From positions 62,001-126,000 of the forward strand of contig JABYQU010000044.1 in the NCBI GenBank assembly GCA_022264855.1: a stretch of DNA of 64,000 nt, in the 5' to 3' direction. The DNA comes from Lenzites betulinus. Lineage: Eukaryota; Basidiomycota; Agaricomycetes; Polyporales; Polyporaceae. This document shows positions 12,677 through 29,792 of the stretch, piece after piece (the first letter of the stretch is position 1; every line of letters begins with the position of its first letter). The position numbers were made by a program, and so were the translations under genes. The notes under the pieces are model-generated. The model had not been told where the DNA came from and did no database searches. It worked only from the letters and a program-made list of their open reading frames with translations.

Positions 12677-13675
12677 TCACCGTTCGTCCCCGGCAGCAGC
12701 CTCCTTCGCCTGCTTCTCGGCCAGCTTCTTGCGGACGTCCTAACATAACATGACCCGGAAGATCAGCATCTTCCTACAGTGAGATATCGCCCATAATGTT
12801 AAACGCACCCCGTACAAGCCCACCATGTTCCACGTCGCGTAGAACAGACTAGCGACCACGACGATGACGCAGGTCAGTGCAGTGGTGAAAGGCGCGCTGT
12901 CACGGCAGTGGTCTATCCGCACGATCCACACGATCTGGGTGATCACATAGAGCACGATTGTTGCGATGGGAATAATGGCATTCGTCAAGCTGCGTCTCGT
13001 CATGAGCATGTGGGCCCGGCTAAAAAACATCAGGGGACGGAAAACGTACCGCATATGCAACATGACGGTGCGGCGGGGCAGGAACCCCCGTAGGTGGCCG
13101 TCATCTTTCAGCACCACCGATACATCGTCATCGGATTGGGCTTCGGCCTTGCTATGAGCTAAGGAAAGGCCAGCGCCCGCTTCTGCATCTCTTCTCACTC
13201 TATGGTGCTGATTAGTCTAGAACACAGTGAAATATATGGGAGACCATTTGCGCACCTGCGCGCAATCCTGTGCGTCCAGACCATGACACACCCCACGAAC
13301 GCGGTTCGTGCGAGCCAGGCGAGGTTGACGGCCGTGAATCCAGGACACACGTTCAGCTCGTTTCTTAGCGTGGCATAAGTGGTGAGCACAACAGTCAGCA
13401 CGACCTACGTGAAGGGTGTGAGGCTTCTCTCTGTAAACGACATCATTAGGATGGCATACCTGGATGATCGCCTGTGTAATGAAGCACCATCTCTTGACGA
13501 CCTGTCGCCGTCGTATTTGCTGGCTATTCGAGCTTGCATATCCCAAGAATGCTTTCGCCCTGTACCAGCTACCGCTATTAGCAGGTTTGACGGGTGCGGC
13601 ATAGGTCGACAGGGGTGGCTGGACAGGGAGTAGTGTGCCTTTTGAGTGAGTGATGCTCTGAGCGGTTTGCATCAT
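12677..13675 (-). CDS. Multi-pass membrane protein A, unknown function (paralogue of gene at 15012-15878)
   Basis: Exons 13460-13675, 13256-13404, 12809-13199 and 12677-12739 give 272 aa. Predicted membrane segments are around the first junction (VVLTVVLTTYATL), after a CPGF motif (AWLARTAFVGCVMVW), and two near the C-terminus (IIPIATIVLYVITQIVWIV and ALTCVIVVVASLFYATW). A soluble, acidic loop lies in the middle. The tail is Lys/Glu/Ala-rich. The minus-strand gene at 15012-15878 shares the CPxxxxxN motif and the same phases at its first two introns, so the two probably arose by tandem duplication. I do not recognise the family. A 30-nt segment at 13020-13049 has intron-like ends but stays in frame. 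Confidence 0.6.
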
Positions 13676-14254
13676 GAGCACTTGCGAAAATGGACTGCGA
13701 CGATAAGGTTAGCAACTCACCGAACCCCATTGTATATAACTCTCCGCCGGATTGAGTTTGATTCGACTTCGGAGCTGCTGACCCAAGAGCGCTGCTTAAG
13801 CTGCTTCTTGACGGGTGAGCGAATCGCTGCAGAGTTCTTGGACGCCCTCGAGCATCCCTGCGATGGGCCTGAAACTTGTCTCCGGTCTATCGTGACGCCC
13901 TATGTGCACTCCGTCAGGATCGGACCACATACGCGCTGGTCACCAATTCCAAATATACGCGAGAAGAGGAAGGCAGCCCGGCTGGAAAAGGTACCGAGCT
14001 GTCCACGCCTCTCCCCGATCACCAACTCGGTCTGCTGAGCACAGAAGCTGCATTTTTTTGTATTTAATCCTCACAGGGAATACGTGGGATTGCAAGCATG
14101 AGGACCAGAGACTTTGCCTGTGAGGGATCTAGAGTTCCTTCAAGCGTCAAGAAGGGCAGACGTCCATGACTGTGATGGAAAAGGACGAACCGAGAAGTCC
14201 AATTTTACAACTTGAACGAAACCAGCGGCCCGTGGCCAACTCCCAGCCTAACGC
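13676..14254. other. Intergenic
   Basis: Between membrane protein A (start) and the RING gene (end), both on the minus strand. A 130-codon plus-strand frame at 13646-14038 has no protein-like features and overlaps the start of gene A. Nothing else recognised. Confidence 0.35.
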
Positions 14255-15039
14255 CTACACGGTAGCCCTCCGACTTCCCACCTCTCCCTTAAACATAGCC
14301 GAGGTGGTTCTGACCGGAGTCATGCAGTTTGGGCACACCGCCTTTTGGCCCAACCACTGGTCGATGCACTCCTTCTACAGACCGCCGGTGAGCGCACCAA
14401 ACTAACATCACGGGCGATCGAACGTACGTGGAACGCATGCCCGCACCCTAGCAGCCGAAGCGGCGTTCTTTCCGCGCCGTCGGCGGCACCCGCGTTAACA
14501 AGGGAGGGTTCCACCGGGATACGAACTTCAAGTTCGCCGACCCGATATCCAGGCCGGACGGCAACACTCAACTCGTGAGCTTCTCCTCCGTCTTCGGATG
14601 TTGCGACGGCGGGCGGCACGATGGACGCCGGCGGCGCTTCGAAATCGGAGCAGCAGATCGAACATGCCGCGAGATTGTCCTGCAGGACGACATACGGAAG
14701 GCCCTGCTCCTGCTCCTCTGCTGCCGCCGTCGAACTGCAGATTAATAGCCTTGGGTTTGGGATGCTAATTTGGGACTTGCCCGTGTTGGTATGCGAGCGG
14801 AAGAAGGAAAAACGATGTGTTCCAGTTTTAGGGTTTTGAGAAAGCGACGGGGAACCAGCATTCTGCGGTGAAGGGAGTGTCGGGCCGATAGAAGCAGTCC
14901 CGGGGGGAATATAGTGGACCAGCGGGATTGAATCTATTTCGTCCTGCGTGAGTGGACGTGAGGTGTGCGCACACGTGTCTCCACGGACAACCGGCTGCAA
15001 CATCATGGATGTCAGCCTTGTATGTCGTTTAGGGACCAT
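14255..15039 (-). CDS. RING-H2 finger protein, probable E3 ubiquitin ligase
   Basis: Two exons (14428-15039 and 14255-14374) give up to 243 aa. The splice at 14427/14375 completes a C3H2C3 RING: CSIC, then GCGHAFH|KEC, DQWL and finally CPNC. These eight ligands coordinate two zinc ions and bind an E2 enzyme. The N-terminal 100 residues are Pro/Ser-rich and disordered. About 69 residues separate the second and third zinc ligands, far more than in a usual RING. The start may be 15039 or the Met pair at 15006/15003. If 15039 is used, the frame overlaps the end of the neighbouring membrane-protein gene by 28 bases. No transmembrane segment is encoded in this model. Confidence 0.75.
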
Positions 15040-15878
15040 TCTGGGGACTTTACCCCAAATATGAATCTGTCTATCAATCCGATGATTGTTAATACCAGGT
15101 TGATGATGGCAAGGGCCCCATTGTAGGGGGTAGACACGACACAGGCGTGTGTATACCGAATAAGGATACCAATGGTCACACCGAAAAAAATGGTGGCGAC
15201 GGGGGTTTTTAGCATCCTTGCACTGCGATTTTTGTCAGAGTGTCCAGAGCTCGCACAAGAGTGCACTGGCTGCTCACAGATGGTGAAAGGCGACAAAGTC
15301 CAACGGGCATATGCGGTATCCGGAGCCGAATCTACCTTGTATGAATTAACCACCGGAATCTGACAATGACATACTCACCTTTCATAATCCATGTACGACC
15401 GAACGAGTAGGTAACATGCGGTCCAGGTACCAGCAGGCCAAATGGCATTGATGACTACGAGCGAAGGGCATATGCTGAACTCGGTTTGGCCATCGAGCCG
15501 GGTCGAGGAGAACCCGTAGGCAATCAAGACCCCAGTCATGATAACCTAGGATCGACGCCATGAGGTACTGATTATACGTATGGTGAAAAGACGCTATACC
15601 CGTCCCAATTCGATGCAGCAGCGAACCAGCAGCCGTACGGACCCTCGGTGTTCCGCTTGCTGCTCTTCATTGACATTGACACTGATATCATGGCCGAGGA
15701 AAGCCGAGAGTCTACGTCTCAACTCAGCGCGAAACGATGGTGCGAGAAATATAATCACATCATCGGCCCGAGCTGGTACCATCGCACGATGAGTGAACAT
15801 AAGTGCTGGGAGATCCAGCCCACGCCCAGACCTAGGGTGCTGAGCGACGGCCAAAGGAGCCTGAAGCGTAGAAGCCAT
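15012..15878 (-). CDS. Multi-pass membrane protein B, unknown function (paralogue of gene at 12677-13675)
   Basis: Exon 1 (15600-15878) and exon 2 (15379-15545) join in phase 0 and leave in phase 2, exactly as in membrane protein A. Both have a basic region before the first membrane segment. Exon 2 carries a CPSLVVIN motif matching CPGFTAVN in A. The last coding part has two hydrophobic stretches (VATIFFGVTIGILI and ALAIINLVLTIIGLI) and ends at a stop at 15012-15014. The middle splice is unclear: the simplest join runs into a stop. A small exon followed by an acceptor near 15217 keeps the frame. The gene may therefore be mis-modelled here, or damaged. Function is unknown. Confidence 0.5.
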
Positions 15879-16305
15879 GAAGGAGGACTTGAAGACAGGG
15901 GACGGTAGATGAGTGAACGAGTCAGAACGGGCACACACGCATCCCTTATAGCCAGCTGGCCGGAGGGCTTCACGGGACGAGAAATTTTGCATTCTGTCTG
16001 GAGGCTCCAATAAACGCGTTCCTAGGGTTCGAAGACACAAGCTGTGCATGATCGAGAGTCCCATGGCTCCAACCGACACTATGAGAGCTCACGAGCAGTG
16101 CAGCGACCCACTTGTTCCTGGCCTCTGGAGCCTCCGGCGGAGTTCCAGAAGTAGAACTCCCTCACTTCCGCAGCATGTATATGAGATCCCGTGGACATGC
16201 GCTGAAGAGGTAGAAGCCGGCTTCAAGCGCTTCACCACAATACGCAGAAGCAGCAGAGACGGGAGTAAGATTAGGTGCTATAGCAGAAGTAGTGGTGGTC
16301 TTAGT
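15879..16305. other. Intergenic
   Basis: About 430 bases between two minus-strand genes. It should hold the promoter of membrane protein B. Nothing specific seen. Confidence 0.35.
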
Positions 16306-17263
16306 CTAGTCTTCGGACAAAAATCCGGCAGCTTTCTTCCGGAACTTGGACTGATCCCTGAGCCACTGGAATATCACAGTATGGTCAGCGAGTTGCCTGG
16401 CAACGATAAGGAGAGACCATGCCTGTCTGTAACCGTGTAGGGAACCAATTTTCTCGCCTGTAAGGGGACGATTAGGACGGTCGGAACCGTTCAAAATGTA
16501 TGCGACTCGCCATAGTAATCGGGAACGGGGTTGGTCGCACTCTGGGCAGTGGGGTCAACTCTGTTCTTGACGATGTGTTGGTGGAACTCTTTATCGCGCT
16601 GCTCGATGAGCCGCATAAGGCGGCGATGGGTGAGGCGCCATATAGAGGATCCAATTATAGGGCCAACGAGGTATCCCAACCCTGTGCAAGTGCCGTAGTT
16701 GAGAACTGGGCTGTTCCAAGGCAGTACGATAAGCATACCTGCGCATCCCAGGGTAGCACCGCCATACACCCACATGGGGTCGATATTCTAGAAGCCAAAG
16801 TCAAGGCTGTACGTCGCGCTCCTTGTGAGAAACTTACGAAGATGGGTTTAGTAGGGTCCATTTCAAGATTTCCGAAATACGAGATTCCCGCAAAGAATCC
16901 GGCAGCTGTAGCCGGAATAGTCACGGCCTGACCCAGAGAATTTCCATGAGTACGCGGGGGAAGGCCTGAGTAGATGAGATACACAGGTTAACCACGCACC
17001 GTCTCCCATCTCCGCTTGCGTTTGCGAATAGCCAAGTACTCTTGCCACGGCAAGTTTTCCTTGTCTGCCTGCGAAGGCTGGGCGGAACCCTTGCTTGCGC
17101 TGGATTGCTTGGGCACCTCGCTCCTCGCGGCTTTTGTGGATTTTGCACGGCTTGAGCCCGAGACCTGAGTGCGTGCCCGCGACACCGAGAACACTTGAGA
17201 ACGGCTTGTATGTGGGAGTCCACGAGCGCATGAGCGCGTTTGGTAGTATGCCAGAGTCGCCAT
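16306..17263 (-). CDS. PAM17: PAM17, presequence translocase-associated motor subunit, mitochondrial
   Basis: Six exons (17000-17263, 16838-16927, 16739-16787, 16511-16681, 16423-16457, 16306-16365) give exactly 223 codons (222 aa). Pam17 is an inner-membrane subunit of the TIM23 import motor, needed to assemble the Pam16/Pam18 pair. The N-terminus is an Arg/Ser-rich mitochondrial presequence. Family hallmarks are PWQEYLAIRK, LEMDPTKPI, GYLVGPIIGSSIWRL, KEFHQHIVKNRVDP, NPVPDYYG|EKIGSLHGYRQ|WLRDQ. Two membrane segments lie around residues 93-112 and 125-145. The family motifs are contiguous only if two introns with GC donors are removed: 16458-16510 (GCGAGT...CAG) and 16366-16422 (GCATGG...CAG). 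The second is 57 nt and free of stops, so its retention would insert 19 residues. Confidence 0.92.
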
Positions 17264-18725
17264 TGTGCGACACGTCGCTCAAGAGGCCAGACTGAGGGTG
17301 CGAGTGGCGGGGAGATGTGAAGCTGGCGTGCCGACCGTCCACGTCCGAGTCCGTATGACATCGTGCCCGACTAGCACCAGGCTTCCACCCAGGCGTCGCC
17401 GGCGTTTATTTATCCCAAATTGGCAATTACGCATTGTAGGGTGCTAGAGGCGCCCGTCCCCGATGTGCACTGGGCTGCACTTCCTCGACTTCCTTCATGC
17501 TACACGCCGGAAACGCGACAAAGGTCGTAGAACACAGGACGCCATAATTCGCCTATAATTTGCCCTTTGGTGTCGAGCTATGCACCAGCAAGCATCACCG
17601 ATTGACTGTGTTGGGCCTCGTGAGTCGTCAAACTCATCGCTTCGTCAATGCTGCACATCGCAAGTACGGTCAACTGCATATGAACGTCCAAACCAAAGAC
17701 TAACCCATCTCTCAGTAGTCAGGGCATGCAGTAAGGATATCGTGACCGGCCAAAATACGCATAGGTATTGCAGTGCGCTGTATCTACTTGCAATACATCA
17801 ACTACACTGGGTTTCTCCATCCTGGGTTTCCCTTTGACGGACGCTCTTCGTATATGTAACGTGCAACTCCACGGAACCGGTCCTTGGGATCTTCTGCATG
17901 TGCATCGTGTGAGTCGTATCATTAAGTTGTACGAGCTTTGACCATCATCATGACCACGCTTACAGGTGCTGCTTGACGATCGCATAGGACACAATGCAAT
18001 GTCTACTACACATGCACAGCCGCGTCTTCATGCTTTCTCTGCTGTCTGTAGATCGGAGGTCACATTACGATGTGCGACGTTCGAACATGATCGGTACAGT
18101 ACTATTAGGCGTAGACGCATAGGAGGCGACGATCATCTACATGCGCGACGTCGACTCGGACGAATACGATTCCTATACGTATACACTTTGGCCGACAGTT
18201 TCCGACGTACAGAGCCTACAAACCACATTTTGTCGAAGCGCACGGGTTATACAGGCTGTCATCATGTGTACGATATTTCCGAGATTGGCTACACTCCTGG
18301 TGAGAGCCACAAATTTTTCTTAAGCGCCTTCAACCTCATGGAGTATTCGCCGCCGGTACGGCCTTATCAACGTCCTCAGCCAATCAGAACTCAGGGGATA
18401 CCCCAGATGCGGGGAAACAACCGCGGAAGAGACGTCCGAAACATAGCGGCCAACCCAGACGAACTTGGACAAGCTGCGACTCATCAAATCAGCCCGCCTG
18501 CCACATTCTCAGGCCATGTCGGCACTTTATATACCTCCCGACAGCAGATAGCGCTAGCGCTCCGATTCCTGCATTGCACTTCTATACCACCACCACCCAC
18601 CCACCCGCCCACTAATGTGAGTATCAATGGATACCAGCGGACCAGTGGTCGAGTCTGACAGCTACTCATGTGCCTCACCTATCCAGATCCGACGGCAGGT
18701 CCGGTCAACCCTTAGCTGAAGTGCC
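17264..18725. other. Long divergent intergenic region
   Basis: 1.46 kb between PAM17 (minus) and the F-box gene (plus). A 230-codon plus-strand frame (17966-18658) is open but has no recognisable domain or coding-like composition. A TTTATATA element lies at about 18527-18534, roughly 195 bases before the F-box start. A C-rich tract (CCACC repeats) follows at about 18590-18615. Confidence 0.4.
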
Positions 18726-19971
18726 ATGTCATCCCGAAGCATCCTTCCGCCCGAGCTCTGCGACGAGACCATAGACTACCTCTGGGACGACGTAGACTCC
18801 CTCCGCGCGTGCAGCCTCACCTGCAAGGCCTGGCTCCCCTGCAGCCGATTCCACCTCTTCCGGAACGTCCGCCTCCGACACGCGGACGACGTTTTCCGCT
18901 TCCGCTCCCTCCTCACGTCCTCCCCGGGCATCGCCCCGTGCGTGCGGAAGCTGTCCCTGAGTGCCGACTACATCGGCGCGGGCCCCGACGGCACCGCACA
19001 GGAAGACGACACGTGGGTGAACGGCGCCGCGACGCTCCTCCCGCTCCTGCACCACATCACAACGCTCGGCCTCGCGCGCGTGCGGTGGCACGCGCTGAGC
19101 CCCGAGACGCGCGCCGCCTTCGCGGGCGTGTGCCGGAGCGTGCAGCAGCTCTTCCTCTTCGAGGTCTCGTTCGACGCCTCGCGCGACGTCGTCGCGTTCC
19201 TCTCCGGCTTCCCTGCGCTGCGCGAGCTCTACTTCCATGCCGTGTCGTGGAAGCACGACTCGCCGTCTCCGTTCGGAGACCCGACCATGGAAGCGCTCGC
19301 GGAAGCGGGGCGCATGCAGCTGTCGTACCTCTTCCTCGACCCGAAGTCGTCCCCCACGCTCGTCACGGAGTGGCTCCTGAAGCACCCGGAGGAGCAGCAC
19401 CTGCGCACGATCCAGCTGTGCTGGCGCGAGCTCGAGAACGCGAAGGCCATCGGAGACCTGCTCCAGGCGAGCGGCTCCTCGCTTGAATCCCTGCAGGTCG
19501 AGTTCCCCGCCGGTCTCTCCGAAGACGGTAAGCGCCCTCCCACAGCCCCTTCACCCAGCCGGCCCCATGCTCACTCCACGCGCGCCCGCAGACGTGCTGC
19601 AGAACCACCTGAGCCTCGCGCACAACACCGGCCTGCGCGCGCTGCACTTCGGCGGGCTCGACGTGCGCGCCTCGCGCGCGTTCCTCTCGACGCGCCTCTT
19701 CCCGTGGGTGACCGCGATGCTCTCGCAGGTGCGCTCGCGCCGCCTCGAGGAGGTCTCGTTCGCGCTCGAGATCGCGTCCGTCGCGGACCTCCGCGCGCTC
19801 GACTGGCCGCGCATCGACGCGGACCTCGCGCGCGCGGAGTTCGCGGGGCTGCTCGTCATGTTCTACGTGTCGTGCGAGCGCGCGGGCGTGGAGGCGGAGG
19901 TCAAGCAGGAGATCGCGGACCGCTTGAGCGGGTTCCAGCAGCGCGGCACGCTTTACGTTTCGTGCATCTAA
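18726..19971 (+). CDS. F-box protein
   Basis: Two exons (18726-19527 and 19592-19971) give 393 aa. The first 45 residues match an F-box: LPPELCDETIDYLWDD, LRACSLTCKAW and RFHLFRNVRL. This domain binds Skp1 and recruits substrates to an SCF ubiquitin ligase. The rest is Leu-rich without clear repeats, as in the large expanded F-box family of mushroom-forming fungi. Exon 2 is extremely GC-rich. The join G|AC restores a continuous frame. The substrate cannot be predicted. The gene converges on the ATP synthase beta gene. Confidence 0.85.
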
Positions 19972-20703
19972 GTAATGTCTAGTCTCGTTTGGAGGGGGTC
20001 GCACGGAGATGGGTCTGCGGGCAGAGCTCAGGTCGCTGTGTATGTACATTGCTAGATTTCTCTTGGGTTTTATGTGGATCATTAGTGGGGTTCTCGGGTT
20101 TATCTTGTGGTCTTGTTGTATATAGAGGTCCGCCACGACTTAACACAGCGCTATAATATGATGTGGTATCACTGCGCAAAGACATGAATGGCACGACCTT
20201 AAGTTGTAGGCGCGAAAAATGCACTGTACTACTAGCAGCGGATTGTGATTTAAAGGCCACAATAACCTCGTGTCGAGCTATAGAAGTACTCGTTAAGCGT
20301 CTTGCGTGCATAGGGACACATACACCCAATCGTGTGGGCATGCAGTGCCCTGCTACCCAGCCATTCCACGGAGGACGGGTAGTGAATAAGTACTATCAGT
20401 CTCAGAGAAAAAAAGATGTCTGGGTGACCTTCGACACGGAACGTACTTGGTACAGACAATGTCATGCCCGCCTTGCCAGCTTATACCACAACTGTTGCAT
20501 AACGGGACCATATCTATTCAACACGCGTGGATACTGTGCGACCATGAAAAAACAACGCGGTCAACATCGAGAGCAGTGCGGTATTAGAAGATGCGGTTCT
20601 TTTATTGGCGATGCAAGGTCTAAAGTATGAGGATCCAGCCCCGCACCACCGTATCACACATGCGCGTGCACCATCGCAGTCACTCCGTCGACGGTAAAGC
20701 CGA
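19972..20703. other. Intergenic, convergent
   Basis: 3' flanks of the F-box and ATP synthase beta genes, AT-richer than the genes. No RNA gene or repeat seen. Confidence 0.4.
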
Positions 20704-22620
<1,917 letters not shown>

Positions 22621-23117
22621 CGTGGACGTGGACGGAGAGAGGGAGGTGAACGGTGGTGAGAGTGAGCGAGCTCGACACGTAGGGGAATAAAGTTCGCCGT
22701 TTAAACTCCGACGCCCCGTTGCCGGCCTCGCCCGAGCTTCTCCGCCCGCGTCCCGCATAGTTCCCGGCCTCGCGCCCGCTGCACTCGACGGCCACGCCTC
22801 GGTGTGTTTTATTACGCTCGTTTGGCATGCAGCCGCACCTGTGCAACGCAGGCAGGAGACACACAGCGGACACAGGGCCGGCCTCTGCACTCGTGCGCAT
22901 CGGCCGATATCTGCGTGCGGAGCCCTGGCACCGGGACCCCGGGCACGGCCGCCGTCCCGTAGGAGGAGCAGCGGACCGGGTGGCAGAAATTTTGGGAGTG
23001 AAAGGGCGGATCGCTGCGCTCGCAGGTTAGAAAGATGTCGCAAAGTCCCCCCGCGCACGTTCGTATATCGCTGGTCGCTGCGTCCATCGCACACCGCACA
23101 AGCCTCCGCTCTCGACG
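22621..23117. promoter_or_regulatory. Shared promoter region between ATP2 (minus) and ADE4 (plus)
   Basis: About 500 bases separate the two start codons and contain no credible gene, so both promoters must lie here. The region is GC-rich without a strong TATA box. Part of the right end should be the 5' UTR of the purine gene. Confidence 0.55.
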
Positions 23118-25082
23118 AGTAAGTCTCCCTCTGCGCCCGCACCGCACCCAAGTCTAACTTTGCCCAGTGTGTGGAATCCTAGGCCTCCTGTTGCACGACC
23201 CCACGATCGATGCGGCTTCTGAGATCTGCGAAGGCCTCGCTCTTCTCCAGCATCGCGGCCAAGATGCCTGCGGCATCGTCACCTGCGGTCCGAAAGGACG
23301 CTTCTACCAATGCAAGGCCAACGGAATGGTCAGGGACGTCTTTGACGCCTCCGCAATCACCAGGCTGGCCGGCGGAATGGGCGTCGGACACGGTCAGTCT
23401 AATCGCGTGCTTCTAGCCTTAATATATCGTACTCAATGTTTCTAGTGCGTTATCCGACTGCTGGCAGCTCGAACCACGCCGAGGCTCAGCCTTTCTACGT
23501 CAACTCCCCCTACGGTATCGTCATGGCTCATGTGAGTGCCCTGCTATCGGGTTTTCTGTGCGCTCGCTTACCGATGTTCAGAATGGCAATCTGATCAACA
23601 CCGCGAACCTCCTTCACTACATGGACGCGGTGGCGCACCGGCACATCAACACCACCTCTGACTCCGAGCTCCTCCTCAACATCTTTGCGGACAACCTCCA
23701 GAAGACGGGCAAGTTCCGTATCAATGAGGAGGATATCTTCACCGCCGTCGGAGGGCTCATGCAGCAAGTCAAAGGCGCATACGCGTGTGTCGCCATGCTC
23801 GCTGGGTTCGGTATCATCGCGTTCCGCGACCCCAATGGCATCCGTCCCCTTGGGATGGGCTCCCGCAAGGCGCTCGGTGGCGGCAATGGCAAGGACTGGC
23901 TGTTCGCTAGCGAAAGCGTCGTCGCGGACGCCAGCGGCTTCCTCGAGTGGGAGGATGTGCGCCCGGGCGAGGCAATCATCATCACCCGCAACGGCGTGTC
24001 CAGGAGGCAAGTTAGCGAGCCTGCGACCTTCGCTCCCGACATCTTCGAATACGTCTACTTTGCGCGCCCCGACTCCGTGCTGGACGGCGTCAGCGTGTAC
24101 AGGAGTCGCATGGCTATGGGCGACGCGCTTGCCGACGAGGTCCAACGCGTTTTGACCGAGAACAAGATTACTGTGGACGTCGTTATTCCCGTCCCCGACA
24201 CCTCGCGCGTTGCGGCGCTCAACCTTGCGCAGAAGCTGAATCTTCCATACCGGGAGGGCTTCATCAAGAACCGTTACGTCGGTCGGACGTTTATCATGCC
24301 TGGTCAGCAGATGAGGTGCGGAATAATCGTAACTTCCATTTTGTGTAATAACTAACATCCGGTTAGGAAGAAGAACGTTCGGAGGAAGTTGAATGCGATG
24401 GCACTCGAATTCTCCGGCAAGAACGTCCTCATTGTGGATGGTGAGACCCATGTCGATCTTTGGTGTGCCGGCTGCTAACAAGCCTGTAGATTCAATCGTG
24501 CGCGGCACGACCTCCAAAGAAATCATCCAGATGGCAAAGGACGTGGGTGCGAAGAAAGTCATCGTCGCCAGCTGTGCGCCACCCATCCGGTACGTCTACA
24601 TTACTTCGCCCAGCGTTGGAATCTGGATGCTCATACAACCCCACAGGCACGTCAACGTATACGGAATCGACATGCCTTCGCGCACCGAGCTTGTCGCTCA
24701 CAACCGCTCCAACGACGAAATCGCGTCCGCCATCGGCGCGGACCTCGTCATCTTCCAGACGCTTCCGGACCTCATCGCTTCCGTGAAGCAGTTCAACCCC
24801 TCGCTCGACACATTTGACTGCTCCGTCTTCACTGGCGAGTATGTCACCGGGGGCGTCGACGAGACGTACCTCATGTCGCTCGAGAACCTTCGTGCAGACA
24901 ACGTGAAGAGCCGCGTCGAGCTCGGCGGGCTCGGCACTATGGAGGGGAAGGGCGGTGGCGCAGTCAGGCACGAAGACCAGGAGCAAGCACAAGAGAGTAG
25001 GGAGATTGCCATGGGGTGCAGTGGGCCGATGAATGGCGCAGACAGTACCGTAGGATTGCATAATAGCTACTCGTTGTCCTGA
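23118..25082 (+). CDS. ADE4: Amidophosphoribosyltransferase (glutamine PRPP amidotransferase)
   Basis: Seven coding exons (23118, 23168-23392, 23446-23531, 23582-24315, 24367-24440, 24490-24589, 24647-25082) give exactly 552 codons (551 aa). The enzyme catalyses the first committed step of purine synthesis: PRPP plus glutamine to phosphoribosylamine. The catalytic Cys follows Met directly ([11 protein letters not shown]), as the Ntn-hydrolase mechanism requires. HRGQDACGI and VRYPTAGSS belong to the glutaminase domain. The PRPP loop [14 protein letters not shown] lies near residues 365-380. The start codon is split: its A is the last base of the 5' exon (23118, before GTAAGT) and its TG follows the acceptor (23168). 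The tail after about residue 500 is basic/Gln-rich and variable. Confidence 0.95.
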
Positions 25083-25590
25083 TGTAATATCGCGGTGTGG
25101 CCGGGGCTTCCAGACAACAGCAGTATACAAAAGTGTACTCTATATAGACAATGTTCACATACCATCATAGAAAAATAGCAATCTCGACGCATTGCAGAGC
25201 TCCTGATCTTATTCGCTTGTTCTTTCCACGTCCATGGCTATGCGTACGTTAACGTTGAAAATGTTTCCCCACGGGGATATGGCGATTTTGGTGGCCGCTG
25301 CCGTGTGAATTTTTAACACAGCCACTGTGACGAAAGAAACGGCAGGTTATTGCTTTGGCGCTCGGCTCAAAGCAGCCACCGCAGCCTGGCTGTAATCCAC
25401 CACGACCACAAGTCCATCTTCCCTTCCACACGGTAAGCGAAAGTGTCGCTCGAAGCACGAAAAGCAGACAAGTGCTCATACGAACCTTGTGCGACAGCAT
25501 ACACCCGCATATATATTCTGCGGCTGGGGTAAGCGCTACCAAGCTCGACCAGTGCCACTCCAGCGCCCGTTGCGCGGTTGCCCCACTACC
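25083..25590. other. Intergenic, upstream of the SNF2 gene
   Basis: About 500 bases between two plus-strand genes. The right part has a TATA-like element (25509-25517). Confidence 0.4.
25509..25517 (+). promoter_or_regulatory. TATA-like element of the SNF2 gene
   Basis: ATATATATT about 75 bases upstream of the start at 25591, a common distance in fungi. Judged by sequence only. Confidence 0.35.

Positions 25591-29792
<4,202 letters not shown>

Noticed and set aside
13646..14038. A 130-codon plus-strand frame.
   Set aside because: It overlaps the start of membrane protein A and shows no family features.
17966..18658. A 230-codon plus-strand frame before the F-box gene.
   Set aside because: Composition is not protein-like, no domain or splice partner was found, and it overlaps the probable promoter.
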